From Myrmaecium sp. VS I D KN 1 (lineage: Eukaryota > Ascomycota > Dothideomycetes > Valsariales > Valsariaceae): a DNA stretch of 64,000 bases. The stretch is taken from positions 1,231,958 to 1,295,957 of the forward strand of contig JADQAV010000018.1 of the NCBI GenBank assembly GCA_019775845.1. The letters run 5' to 3'. The notes under the pieces were generated by a model that did not search any database, was not told the origin of the DNA, and worked only from the letters and a program-made list of their open reading frames with translations. Each line of letters starts with the position of its first letter. The first letter of the stretch is position 1. Below are positions 45,499 to 54,399 of the stretch, piece after piece. The position numbers were made by a program, and so were the translations under genes.

Positions 45499-47109
45499 AT
45501 GCGATCGGCTACTTTCCTTCTTTCAATATTTGGCCTCGGCTGGCTGGCGCAGGCCGCAGTCATTCCTTTCGACAACAGCCTTTCGTCCCGCGCTGCCACA
45601 ACCGATATCCAACGCCAGGACAGCGGAGGATATAGATCTATTTCTTACTATGTCAACTGGGTACTCTCTCTCCCACACATAAGCAAACTGCCCTCCCATC
45701 CGCAGGCTCATTGACTAACCCGGACCTCGCCCACCAGGCCATCTACGGCCGCGACTTCCAACCGCAAGATCTCCTGACCGACAACCTCACGCATGTCCTC
45801 TACGCGTTTGCGAACGTGCGGCCGGAGACGGGCGAGGTGTACCTCAGCGACACGTACGCCGACCTGGAGAAGCACTACTCGACCGACTCGTGGAACGACG
45901 TGGGGACGAACGTGTACGGGTGCGTAAAGCAGCTCTTTCTGAAGAAGAAGACAAACCGCAACCTGAAGGTGCTGCTGAGCATCGGCGGCTGGACGTACTC
46001 GCCCAACTTCCCAGACGCGGTGGCGACGGAGGAGAACCGCGCGCTCTTTGTGAGCAGCGCGGTGCAGTTGCTGCAGGATTTGGGCTTCGATGGTGAGCTT
46101 TTAAGACTTTTCGCTTTCTCTCTGTCTTTCTCCCTGCCATGCTGACCCTCTTCCCCTTTTCCCTCTAAGGTCTCGATATCGACTGGGAATACCCCGCCAC
46201 CTCAGAGGAAAACAGCAACTTCGTGCTCCTCCTCAGCGGCCTACGCACAGCGCTCGACGCGTACAGCGCCGCCAACGCTGATGGGCACCACCTCCTCCTC
46301 ACGGCGGCCTCGCCGGCGGGGCCAACCAACTACGAGGCCATGGACCTCGCCGGCCTAGACCCATATCTGGACTTCTGGAACCTCATGGCGTACGACTACT
46401 CCGGCTCATGGGACACGATCGCAGGCCACGACGCGAACCTGTACGCCTCCACCTCCAACCCATCCAGCACGCCATTCAACACAGACCAGGCGGTGCAGGC
46501 CTACGAAGCAGCCGGGGTGGCCTCCTCGGCCAAGATCGTGCTCGGCATGCCGCTGTACGGGCGCAGCTTCGCCAACACGGACGGCCCCGGCACCAACTTC
46601 TCCGGCGTTGGCAGCGCGGACCAGGATGCGGGGAGCTGGGAGGCGGGGGTGTGGGACTACAAGGCCCTCCCGCAGGATGGGAGTGTTGTGCTGACGGATG
46701 CGCAGGCGGTGGCGAGCTGGAGCTATGATGCGGATGAGCGCTGGATGATCAGCTATGATACGCCGGAGGTGCAGCGGGCGAAGGCGGAGTATGTCATGTC
46801 TGGGGGCTTGGGCGGGGCGATGTGGTGGGAGGCGAGTGGGGATAAGGTTGGGAGTGAGTCGCTTGTTGCTGCGGTGAGTAGCCTCGCGACCTCTTTTTCT
46901 AATTTTTGTACCTTGGATTTCCCCCCTTCTCGTCTTGTTCTCTCCTTTCGCTGAATGCTGAATGCTGATTGTTGTCCCTGCTTGCTGATTACTCCTGTTA
47001 GGTCGTTGATACGTTCGGCGGCGCCGCGGCCCTGGAGCAGTGTGAGAACTTGCTTGATTATCCGCTGAGTAAGTATGATAATCTGAGGGAGGGGTTCCCG
47101 GGGGAGTAA
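45499..47109 (+). CDS. Secreted endochitinase, glycoside hydrolase family 18
   Basis: The enzyme cleaves beta-1,4 bonds in chitin. Four exons are inferred: 45499-45660, 45738-46092, 46170-46873 and 47002-47109. GT-AG introns of 77, 77 and 128 bases are in consistent phase, giving 442 residues. The N-terminus is a signal peptide ([19 protein letters not shown], cleavage likely after AQA), followed by a short propeptide-like segment. The GH18 barrel has SIGGW at 135-139 and the catalytic motif DGLDIDWE at 172-179, with Glu179 as acid/base. Later landmarks are [21 protein letters not shown] and the near-terminal [11 protein letters not shown]. The length, and the ending without a chitin-binding module, match the 42-kDa fungal endochitinases (subgroup A, class V). 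Roles in wall turnover, autolysis or mycoparasitism are known for the group. The second intron falls inside the catalytic motif codons. Confidence 0.95.
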
Positions 47110-48002
47110 GTGAGTGATTGAGTGAGTGGAAGAGAGATTTTCGGTTTGGAAGTCAGGCGGGAGGCGAGGATGGGTGGTGACGGTGTTCACAATTGTGGTA
47201 GGGATCAATCACGTTTCAGGGTATAGACTTTCGGATATCCTTTCTTATTGTTTCTAGATGTTCTTTCATCTCTATTTATCTTTCTTCCTTTGTTCCCTTG
47301 CTTCTCCTCCTTTAGCTTTGGTCGCTTTCCCTGTTGATCATCGTATTCTTCGTTATATTTCTCCGAGTCAAGCTTTCCACTTCTCACGCATAGACAATGC
47401 ATCATACTGTACGTGTTACTACTCCCATCTCCACTAAAAGATGCCTGTAGAAAGGCCAGCTGGGTATTGAGTAGTTTGGGGATTGTCCACGTTTGTTGTG
47501 GTTCGCTCGTCAGCCGCTTGCGGCGTTGCAAGGTGAAGACAACGTGCTTAGGTTCTTTGTTCGACGCGGCAAGACTGAATGCATATAACCAGGACCTCGT
47601 GGATCTCACATCACAATGCTAAACCTAGGTTCCTTCCACGTTTCCCCAGCAAATCCCGACGCAGTAGGTCGGCAGATGTGACCGCTGTCCGTCATGACTA
47701 AGCAGGCCGTCGTGGACCCTGACCCCACGCCAACGGCGGCCCGTCGCGCGACCTTTGCTCGACTGACACTACTGACAGCACTCAACCGCGACTCTCACCA
47801 CGATCTCTACTCTCACAACCATCCTCCACACCACGCGACCAGGCTGCTGCGGACCGCGTCACTGGTTTCCACGCACATCACCAACGTCGTTGCACATATT
47901 CTTTTCCTCCGCCGTCTTCCTTCTTCTTCGCCTAACCACGACATCACGCGAATCTTCAACCGACCATCCAACTGTATAGCTTCACAGCATAGAGCCGCAA
48001 CG
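47110..48002. other. Intergenic region with leader of the amidoligase gene
   Basis: This is about 0.9 kb. The amidoligase reading frame stays open upstream to an ATG at 47694, but the sequence from about 47700 to 48000 is C/A-rich (CTCACCACGATCTC-like) and resembles a fungal 5' UTR. No other feature was seen. Confidence 0.4.
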
Positions 48003-50972
48003 ATGCCGCGCGCGATTCGGCGTCAGCCGAACGGCGGCGGCAGCAGCAGCAGCAGTAGCAAATACACCCACGGTCAAAAAAGCGCGCCGCTCCCAGGCCC
48101 GGATCCAGGTTCCAAGCGCGCAACGCCCTCCGCATCCTCAGACGCAGCATCCTTCATTTCAACCGCCCACAGTCCGCCGCCTCCAAAGCGACGCCGTCAC
48201 GACGATTCGTTCGAGCCAGGCTTAACGCTCTTCAACAACTCCCTTCCCACGCCGTCGGCCAGCAGCAGCATCACCAACGCCCGCACGCCTTCCGTCTCGC
48301 TCCCTCCGTCGCCGTCCCGGACTACCACCGCCGCCGAAGGAGGAACTTCCCGCGTTACCCGCAGCCAGAAGCGCACGTCCGCCGCGCTCGCGGCTCTCAC
48401 CCCCCTCAGCGGTTCTCCATCCTCCTCATCCGCATTCGCTCCGCCATCCAACCTCGCCACCACCGCTGAGACGGCCGCACGCCCAGCCAAACGGCCCCGC
48501 CGTAGCTCCCGTCTTTCCGCAGCCTCTTTTCACCTCCCTCCTCCCGCTGAACCGGTCCTGGCGGCCCCTCCTCCCGCTGTGTCCAACTTCGTCCGCTCCT
48601 GTCGGCAAGCCGTGCTCCATCGTTCTTCTTCGCAGTCTCCTACGTCGATACCGGGATTCCCGTCTTTCCTCCGCGAACCAGAGCTCGTGGCTTGGGCTCG
48701 TGGTTTACCCGCGCCTGCCGATGAGGAGGATGAGATGTGCTCGGAGGCGGAGAGCGATGGAGATTACGATGAAGAGCAGGAGGGAGCGCGGGATGAGGTT
48801 GACGAAACTGCGTTCACGCCCGCCCAACGTGTGAGGATGGCTGTGGTGCGGGATAAGCTGGCGGCGAGGGAGCGGCTGTTGCGGCAACAGCACCAGCAGC
48901 AGCAGTCACGAGAAGCGAGCGTGGATGCAGAGACGCAGGAGCAGCGGAGAGATGAGCGGGCGTGGGAGGACGAGCTCCAACAACGGGGACAAGAGCGTCA
49001 GACCGAGTTGGACCGAGCAACGGAGAAAGAGGGCGGCCTGGTGGAGAGTAAGAGCGATGAAGAGATGTCAGTGTATGGAGACGTGATCGTGGTGGTGCCG
49101 CGGCTGCAGCCGCAGCCGCAGCCGCAGCCGGAGCCGGAGCCGGAGCCGGAGCCCCAGCCGGAGACGAGACAGACGCGTGCAACGACGAACGCCTCACTTG
49201 TGCAACACAAGCGCATCGGCGCAACGATCATGGCCCCGGCCGGTCCGGGCCGGCGGTGCAGGCTCGCGAAGAAAGCCACAGCGAAAGGAACGTCAAATAC
49301 GACCGCTGCCGCTGCCACTGTCAAGCCGGCCGCTGCCGCCGCGAGCAAACGGGTGAAAGAGGTCCGGCCCCCGCGGGTCTACTCGAAGCATCGGACGTTC
49401 GGGGTGGAGATGGAGTTTTTGATGCTCTATCGGCCGGAGGACCTGACGCGGTTGTTTCCGCGGCCGGACGACGACGACGACGGGGAGCAGGGCCCGGATC
49501 GACGCCATCACGCGGTGTGGGCGGTGGAGCAGGCGTTGCGACGGCGGCTGCGGGGGCTGCGCGTCGACCGGCCGGGCAACGGGGCCTACGACGGCTGGAC
49601 CGTGGTCGGGGACGAGAGCGTAGAGATCGTGGAGGAGGAGACGGTGGAGCTGCGGGCGCTCGGGTACGAGTGGGCGGCCGTCGAGCTGGTGAGCCGGGTG
49701 TTCGACTACGCGGACGAGCGGACGTGGCGGGTCGAGGTGGAGGCGGTCATGCGCGTGGTCGGGGAGGTGTTTGGGTTCGATCGGCGGGAGGTCGGCGGCG
49801 CCGGCGCGGTGGGAGCGGCGATGGTGGAGCGGCCGTTTCGCGTCCTGGTCAACGAGAGCACGGCGCTGCACGTGCACGTCGGTCGCGGCGTGGGCTGGAC
49901 GCAGCAGCGCTGGCCTGTTGAGGTCGTCCGGGGCGTGTGGAAGCTGGCGACGGCGATGGAGAGCCGGTTGGACTGGTTGGTGGGCTGCGATCAAATCCAT
50001 GAAGCCGCGCCGGGCCAGGAGTGCGCCTACTCGCGCCCGCCGTCGTGGTACTGGCATGACTTCGCCGGCCTGATGGCGGCCGAGCGCCGGGGCCAGCCGG
50101 GCTGGACGCGGGCGGCTGAGGAGGCTGAGCGGCGGAAGACTCAGGAAGTGACCTGGTGGCTGGCCAAGACGGACGACCTCTTCGCCGACCTCGAAGACGT
50201 CCGGGCGTTCTTCCTGCAGGAGGTCCGCCTCAAGGCGGGCGAGGATGGGGCCCGCAAGGCCGGCCGCTTTCACAACAACGGCAAGTGGAGCGCGTACAAC
50301 TTCGATCACCTCGTCAAGGAGCGGCGGGACCCCCTGAGTCCGGCTGCGGGCGCGGAGGAAGAACCCCCCGTTAAGGGCACCATCGAGTTCCGCCAGCACC
50401 GCGGCACGCTCGACTGGCACGAGATCGCCGCCTTCGTCGAGCTGGCCGTGCAAATGACGCTGGTGGCCGAGGGCGACGAGGAGGAGGGAAGCAACAGCAG
50501 CAGCAGTAGCAGCCACGAAAAGAGCGGACAGCAGAACGACCAGCACCAGGACCACCAGCACCAGCTCCCCTCCCTCGACAACATCCTCACCCACACCACC
50601 ACCCCCACCTACCTCACCCCACACCTCCTCCACGACCTCCACCTCTCCCCGCGCGCCCAGCACTTCTACACCCACACCCGCCTCCACCGCCGCGCCGCCT
50701 ACGACCGCCTCAATGCGATCAAAGCCGCCGAGCCCCGCCACACCCCGCTCTACCCTTTCCTCGTCCGCACCGCCGATCGCCTCCGCCGCCTCGACCAGCG
50801 CGCTGCCGTGGCGGATAAGGTTCGTCGCAAGCTCGACCGGGGAGCGTATGGGTTTGATGAGCGAACGGCGGCGGAGGTGGCGGGGGTGTGGGAGAGGGGG
50901 CGGGGGGAGAGGGTGTGGGGGTTTTTTGAAGGGGGAGGAGAGGGAGGAGGGGTGGGAGGGGTGAAGGAGTAG
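48003..50972 (+). CDS. Large protein with putative amidoligase domain
   Basis: This is a single-exon frame of 989 residues from the ATG at 48003 (MPRAIRRQPNGGG); an in-frame ATG at 47694 would add 103 poor-quality residues. Residues 1 to about 455 are disordered: Ser/Thr/Pro-rich, then acidic and Gln-rich, with a PQPQPEPEPEPE tract near 366-386 from CCGCAG/CCGGAG repeats. Residues about 460-830 match the amidoligase fold (COOH-NH2 ligase superfamily). It opens with RTFGVEMEFLM (464-474), has DGWTVVGDESVEI, then LVNESTALHVHVGRG, and closes with GTIEFRQHRGTLDWHEI (Glu795, Phe796, Arg797, His799), where Glu and Arg/His residues are typical of ATP/Mg binding. The C-terminus is Glu/Gly/Arg-rich. 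Fungal members are numerous and uncharacterised, and are thought to form amide or isopeptide bonds. The extra N-terminus is longer than in many relatives. It is convergent with the nitrilase gene. Confidence 0.85.
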   Translation: MPRAIRRQPNGGGSSSSSSKYTHGQKSAPLPGPDPGSKRATPSASSDAASFISTAHSPPPPKRRRHDDSFEPGLTLFNNSLPTPSASSSITNARTPSVSLPPSPSRTTTAAEGGTSRVTRSQKRTSAALAALTPLSGSPSSSSAFAPPSNLATTAETAARPAKRPRRSSRLSAASFHLPPPAEPVLAAPPPAVSNFVRSCRQAVLHRSSSQSPTSIPGFPSFLREPELVAWARGLPAPADEEDEMCSEAESDGDYDEEQEGARDEVDETAFTPAQRVRMAVVRDKLAARERLLRQQHQQQQSREASVDAETQEQRRDERAWEDELQQRGQERQTELDRATEKEGGLVESKSDEEMSVYGDVIVVVPRLQPQPQPQPEPEPEPEPQPETRQTRATTNASLVQHKRIGATIMAPAGPGRRCRLAKKATAKGTSNTTAAAATVKPAAAAASKRVKEVRPPRVYSKHRTFGVEMEFLMLYRPEDLTRLFPRPDDDDDGEQGPDRRHHAVWAVEQALRRRLRGLRVDRPGNGAYDGWTVVGDESVEIVEEETVELRALGYEWAAVELVSRVFDYADERTWRVEVEAVMRVVGEVFGFDRREVGGAGAVGAAMVERPFRVLVNESTALHVHVGRGVGWTQQRWPVEVVRGVWKLATAMESRLDWLVGCDQIHEAAPGQECAYSRPPSWYWHDFAGLMAAERRGQPGWTRAAEEAERRKTQEVTWWLAKTDDLFADLEDVRAFFLQEVRLKAGEDGARKAGRFHNNGKWSAYNFDHLVKERRDPLSPAAGAEEEPPVKGTIEFRQHRGTLDWHEIAAFVELAVQMTLVAEGDEEEGSNSSSSSSHEKSGQQNDQHQDHQHQLPSLDNILTHTTTPTYLTPHLLHDLHLSPRAQHFYTHTRLHRRAAYDRLNAIKAAEPRHTPLYPFLVRTADRLRRLDQRAAVADKVRRKLDRGAYGFDERTAAEVAGVWERGRGERVWGFFEGGGEGGGVGGVKE

Positions 50973-51661
50973 TGTTGTTGCGGTGGGGGGATGAGGGGGG
51001 TTGGGTGGTGCGGAGCGGAGTGGAGTGTGTCGTTGGGATGGAGCGTGAGCCTCTTCCTTTTCCTTTTTCCTTTTTCCCCTTCCTTTTTTTCTTTTTCTTT
51101 CCTTTGCTCTTTCCTTTTTTTGCTTCTTTGCTCCTCTGTCTTTCCATCTTCAATACCCCCTAAGAGATGAAAGCGCGATTCCATTTTCATGATGTTTCAA
51201 CAAAGGGGGTTTCGGGGGCGGCGGCATGCGTGAGATGCGAAGCGAACTGCGGAGTTATGGTAGCTGTAGATTGCGTGCCCCGTCGTTGTTTTCTGGCGTC
51301 GGTTCAGATCGGATCGCTTCAGCAAAAGAGAGATACACTCACACTCCCGCTGGGGGAGCGACGTTGTGAAGACGCAGAGGAATGAATACATCGCATAGAA
51401 CAGAAGGAGAAACCTGCAGACACCGACAAATAGATAAAGCGGAGTTCCAATTTCTCGTCTCTCTCTCTCTCTCTCTCTTCCTGTCTCTCATGTCGAATGC
51501 AACTCTACCCTAATACCCCACCCGAAAAAGCAATCAACAAGTCATACTTCGACATGCACACCCTCTCCACGCAAATCCCTTACAGCCCCCCAACAACAAA
51601 TCAAAAGCAGAGCAGACAAGAAAAAGACGAAAAAACAGCCCCCTCACCCATCCCCGCCCCG
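50973..51661. other. Convergent intergenic region
   Basis: This is 689 bases between the stop codons of the amidoligase and nitrilase genes. It has T-rich stretches near 51055-51140 and a CT dinucleotide run near 51457-51478. It should contain both 3' ends. No gene was seen. Confidence 0.5.
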
Positions 51662-53596
51662 TCAAGGCGGCGGCACAACATCCAACCCCTCCACCCTTAA
51701 CGCAAACCCATCCGCCCGACTATAATGCCCGCCGACCCCAACATCCAAATCCATCTTCCCCCTGACCACATCCTCGAAATCCACCCGCGCCACCAAGAGT
51801 GTGCTGCTCCCCCTCCCTTCCCCTGCCTCCCCTTCCTCCTCCACATCCCACAGCGGTCCCGCCACCACGTTGCCCAGGGGTCCCACGATGCAGCTCCCGC
51901 CGCGGGAGACGAGGTCATGCGCATGCGCGGCGCCGGCGCTTGGGGCTTGCGGGGCCGCGGCGGCGCCCGTTGTCGCGGCGACGGCGGCGGCGGCGGAGTC
52001 GAGACGTGCGATGTCGGGCCGTTGGGCGCCGAGGGAGGCGACGCCGGGGCCGCCGGGGAGGGATGATGTGGTGTGGGACCCCGGGTGCGGGTGGGTGAAG
52101 TAGGAGGGGCCGGTGGTGGTGGGTTGGTGCTGCTGCTGCTGGGGGTTTTGGGGGCTTGAGGTGGTGGCGGCGGGAGAGGGCTCGGGGAGGGCGGCGGGCG
52201 AGGTGGCGCCGTCGTACATGGAGTCGAGGATTGAGGAGGTGGAGTGGGGGAGGAAGGGCCGGTTGGAGTTGGGGGGCGGCTTGGTGCCGTCGAGGAGAGG
52301 GGCCGTGCTTGTGGTGGTGGAAGAGGGTTGGACGGTGGTGGGGGGTGCTTGAGGGGTGATGGGTGGGACTGGGGAGGACTCTGGGAGGAGACCCGGTGAG
52401 CCGGCGCCGTCGTACATGTTGTCTAGCATGGAGGAGGTCGAGTGCGGGAGGAGGGGCCGGCCGGGCGGGAGCTTGGTGCCGTCTAGCGGCGGCGGTCGGG
52501 GCTTCTCTTGGTTCGGAGCTTTGTGCTCTTGGATGGAGGGCAGGTTGAAGTACGACGACCCTTGCTTCGACGCGTTCGCCATGTCCGGTCGGCTGCGGCT
52601 CTCCGCCAGCGGCGGCGGCGACGCCGACCCGTCGAACATGTTGTCCATCATCGAGGAGGTGGAGTGCGGCAGCAGCGGCCGTTGCGAGGCCTCGTCGCTC
52701 GCCTTCTTCTCGTCGATGGAGGCCAAGGCAGGCTTGGTGGCGTGGTCGATGGTGTGCGTCGATTCTAAGAGCTTCGCCGGTTCCGGAGCGGGGAGCGCGC
52801 GGGTGGTGCTGGGGGCGTTGGGATTGGTGATCCACTCCGGCAGGTTCTTGCGCGAGACGCACTGGTTGGCGCTGAGGACGAAGCAGCGGCCTTCGCAGGC
52901 GACGGTCCTCATCAGCGGCAGCCAGGTATCCCTCGCGTCCGCCGTCGGGGCCAGGTAGAGATTCACGTTCTGCCCGTACAAGCTCGCCCGCAGCAACGGC
53001 ATGTAGTTCTCCCAGCAGATGGCGGCCGCCAGCGTCAGCTTGACGCCGTTGATGGTGGTGGTGACGGCCTTGAGCGTGCTCGGGCTGCCCTGGGCCCAGA
53101 TGAGCCGCTCGGAGCCGGTCGGCATCACCTTGCGTCGCTTGCCCAACACGCCGTACTTCGGACAGACGTAGACGACGGCGCAGAACAGGCTGCTGCCCGC
53201 CTTCTCTACCACGCCGGTGACGACGAAGACGCCCGTCTCCCGGGCGATCCGCTCGAGCTCTTCCCGCGTGCCATCCCCCCGACGGCTCTCCCCCCGCGCC
53301 GTCGGGAGCTTCCGCTCCACCCAGGCATCCCCGGCGCCCTCGGGCGTATCGCCGAGGTCAACGGCGTCATTGAAGTACTTCAGGAACTGCTCGCGGCCGC
53401 TGGGGTCGCGGGCCCCGACGGCGGCGCCGAAGTCGCATGTGCGAGGGTATCCGCCCAGGTAGGCTTCGGGGAAGAGGATGAGGTGGACGCCCTTGGAGGC
53501 GGCGTGGCGGGTGGTGCGTTCGAGGGAGCGGAGCGTCTCCTCGGTCGTGGAGAGGGTGCGGGACTGCGAGACCGCGAGGACGAGATTCTGCGGCAT
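51662..53596 (-). CDS. Nitrilase-family hydrolase with a ~300-residue repeat-bearing insertion
   Basis: This is one continuous frame of 644 residues from the ATG of MPQNLVLAVSQSRT; an upstream in-frame ATG at 53719 would add a Ser-rich N-terminus. The catalytic triad of the nitrilase superfamily is present: Glu44 (LFPEAYLGGYPR), Lys156 (KRRKVMPTGSERLIW) and Cys194 (AAICWENYMPLLRASLYG), followed by YLAPTADARDTW and FVLSANQ. Normal nitrilases are about 320-370 residues. Here the core breaks after residue 255 (RKNLPEW) and resumes near 563 (VSRGGSCIVGPLGNVVAGPL, then GGHYSRADGFALRVEG). The insertion is Pro/Ser/Thr-rich and holds three copies of a roughly 30-residue unit, RPLLPHSTSSMMDNMFDG and variants. 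Likely reaction: nitrile to acid plus ammonia, or cyanide hydration; the substrate is unknown. No intron signal was seen that would remove the insertion. Confidence 0.9.
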   Translation of the reverse strand: MPQNLVLAVSQSRTLSTTEETLRSLERTTRHAASKGVHLILFPEAYLGGYPRTCDFGAAVGARDPSGREQFLKYFNDAVDLGDTPEGAGDAWVERKLPTARGESRRGDGTREELERIARETGVFVVTGVVEKAGSSLFCAVVYVCPKYGVLGKRRKVMPTGSERLIWAQGSPSTLKAVTTTINGVKLTLAAAICWENYMPLLRASLYGQNVNLYLAPTADARDTWLPLMRTVACEGRCFVLSANQCVSRKNLPEWITNPNAPSTTRALPAPEPAKLLESTHTIDHATKPALASIDEKKASDEASQRPLLPHSTSSMMDNMFDGSASPPPLAESRSRPDMANASKQGSSYFNLPSIQEHKAPNQEKPRPPPLDGTKLPPGRPLLPHSTSSMLDNMYDGAGSPGLLPESSPVPPITPQAPPTTVQPSSTTTSTAPLLDGTKPPPNSNRPFLPHSTSSILDSMYDGATSPAALPEPSPAATTSSPQNPQQQQHQPTTTGPSYFTHPHPGSHTTSSLPGGPGVASLGAQRPDIARLDSAAAAVAATTGAAAAPQAPSAGAAHAHDLVSRGGSCIVGPLGNVVAGPLWDVEEEGEAGEGRGSSTLLVARVDFEDVVRGKMDLDVGVGGHYSRADGFALRVEGLDVVPPP

Positions 53597-54069
53597 CGTG
53601 ATGGAGATGGGGAAGGGTAGGATGGGGGCAGCAAAGGAGTGTGTGAGGGTGAGGTTGGAGAAGGAAGAAGAGAGGAGAGGAGAGGAGAGGACAGATTTGC
53701 GGCGATGGTAGAAGTCCACGAGAAACCTCGTCGTTCGTTAGTCGGCGGGACGGCGTTGCTGATCCATCCACGGTCGGGCATAGGACGGTGTGACCGGGCT
53801 GGCGGTGACCTCATCCCCCCGGTTTTTGGGGTGGGGCCCGTCCCCGCTGCGGCGAAGACGCGGAGAGCGAAGGAGGGGGAGGAGAGGTGGAGATGGAGAG
53901 ATGGGGAATCACCCGGTGGGGATCGTTACTGGCGAGCTTTCTTACTCTCTCATTCTTCCCCATACCCGCAGTGATGTTCAACTCCAGCGATGGAACTTGT
54001 TGTGAATCTATTCGCTGAGTTTTTCGGGACCATCATCCGTCCCCGTGGGGTTTGAGTAGCTCGGTACTT
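53597..54069. promoter_or_regulatory. Promoter region of the nitrilase gene and edge of the repeat block
   Basis: This is the upstream sequence of the minus-strand nitrilase gene, purine-rich at about 53640-53700 and 53860-53900 on the plus strand. The last normal-composition, unique sequence ends near 54070, where diverged repeats begin. Confidence 0.4.
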
Positions 54070-54399
54070 GTACCTAGTCATGGCTGGGAGCGCTGATCGA
54101 CTCGGCAATTCCTCAACGCCTGTGAGCATTTGTATCAATGTTGTTGAATTGGATTACCTACTACAGATGGAGTATCCGAGGTGTGCTATTAACTGGTATT
54201 ACCATAATCCAAGTATACGCAATATTCAATCACAGGCTACGATATCAGATGTGTTGTTTCCGCAAGTCGGGACACGTATCGATAGTCCTTTGCCTCTCTA
54301 AGCACCATCTCGTTCTGACTCCTTCAAAGCAGAGGAGTGCGGCACTTCCCACAGCGCAAATCACACCTGTGACCGAGGAACGATCATATACCATCCAGA

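Noticed and set aside
49293-50741. 482-codon minus-strand frame
   Set aside because: It is antisense of the amidoligase domain.
51915-52862. 315-codon minus-strand frame rich in His/Arg/Pro
   Set aside because: It is an out-of-frame shadow of the nitrilase insertion.
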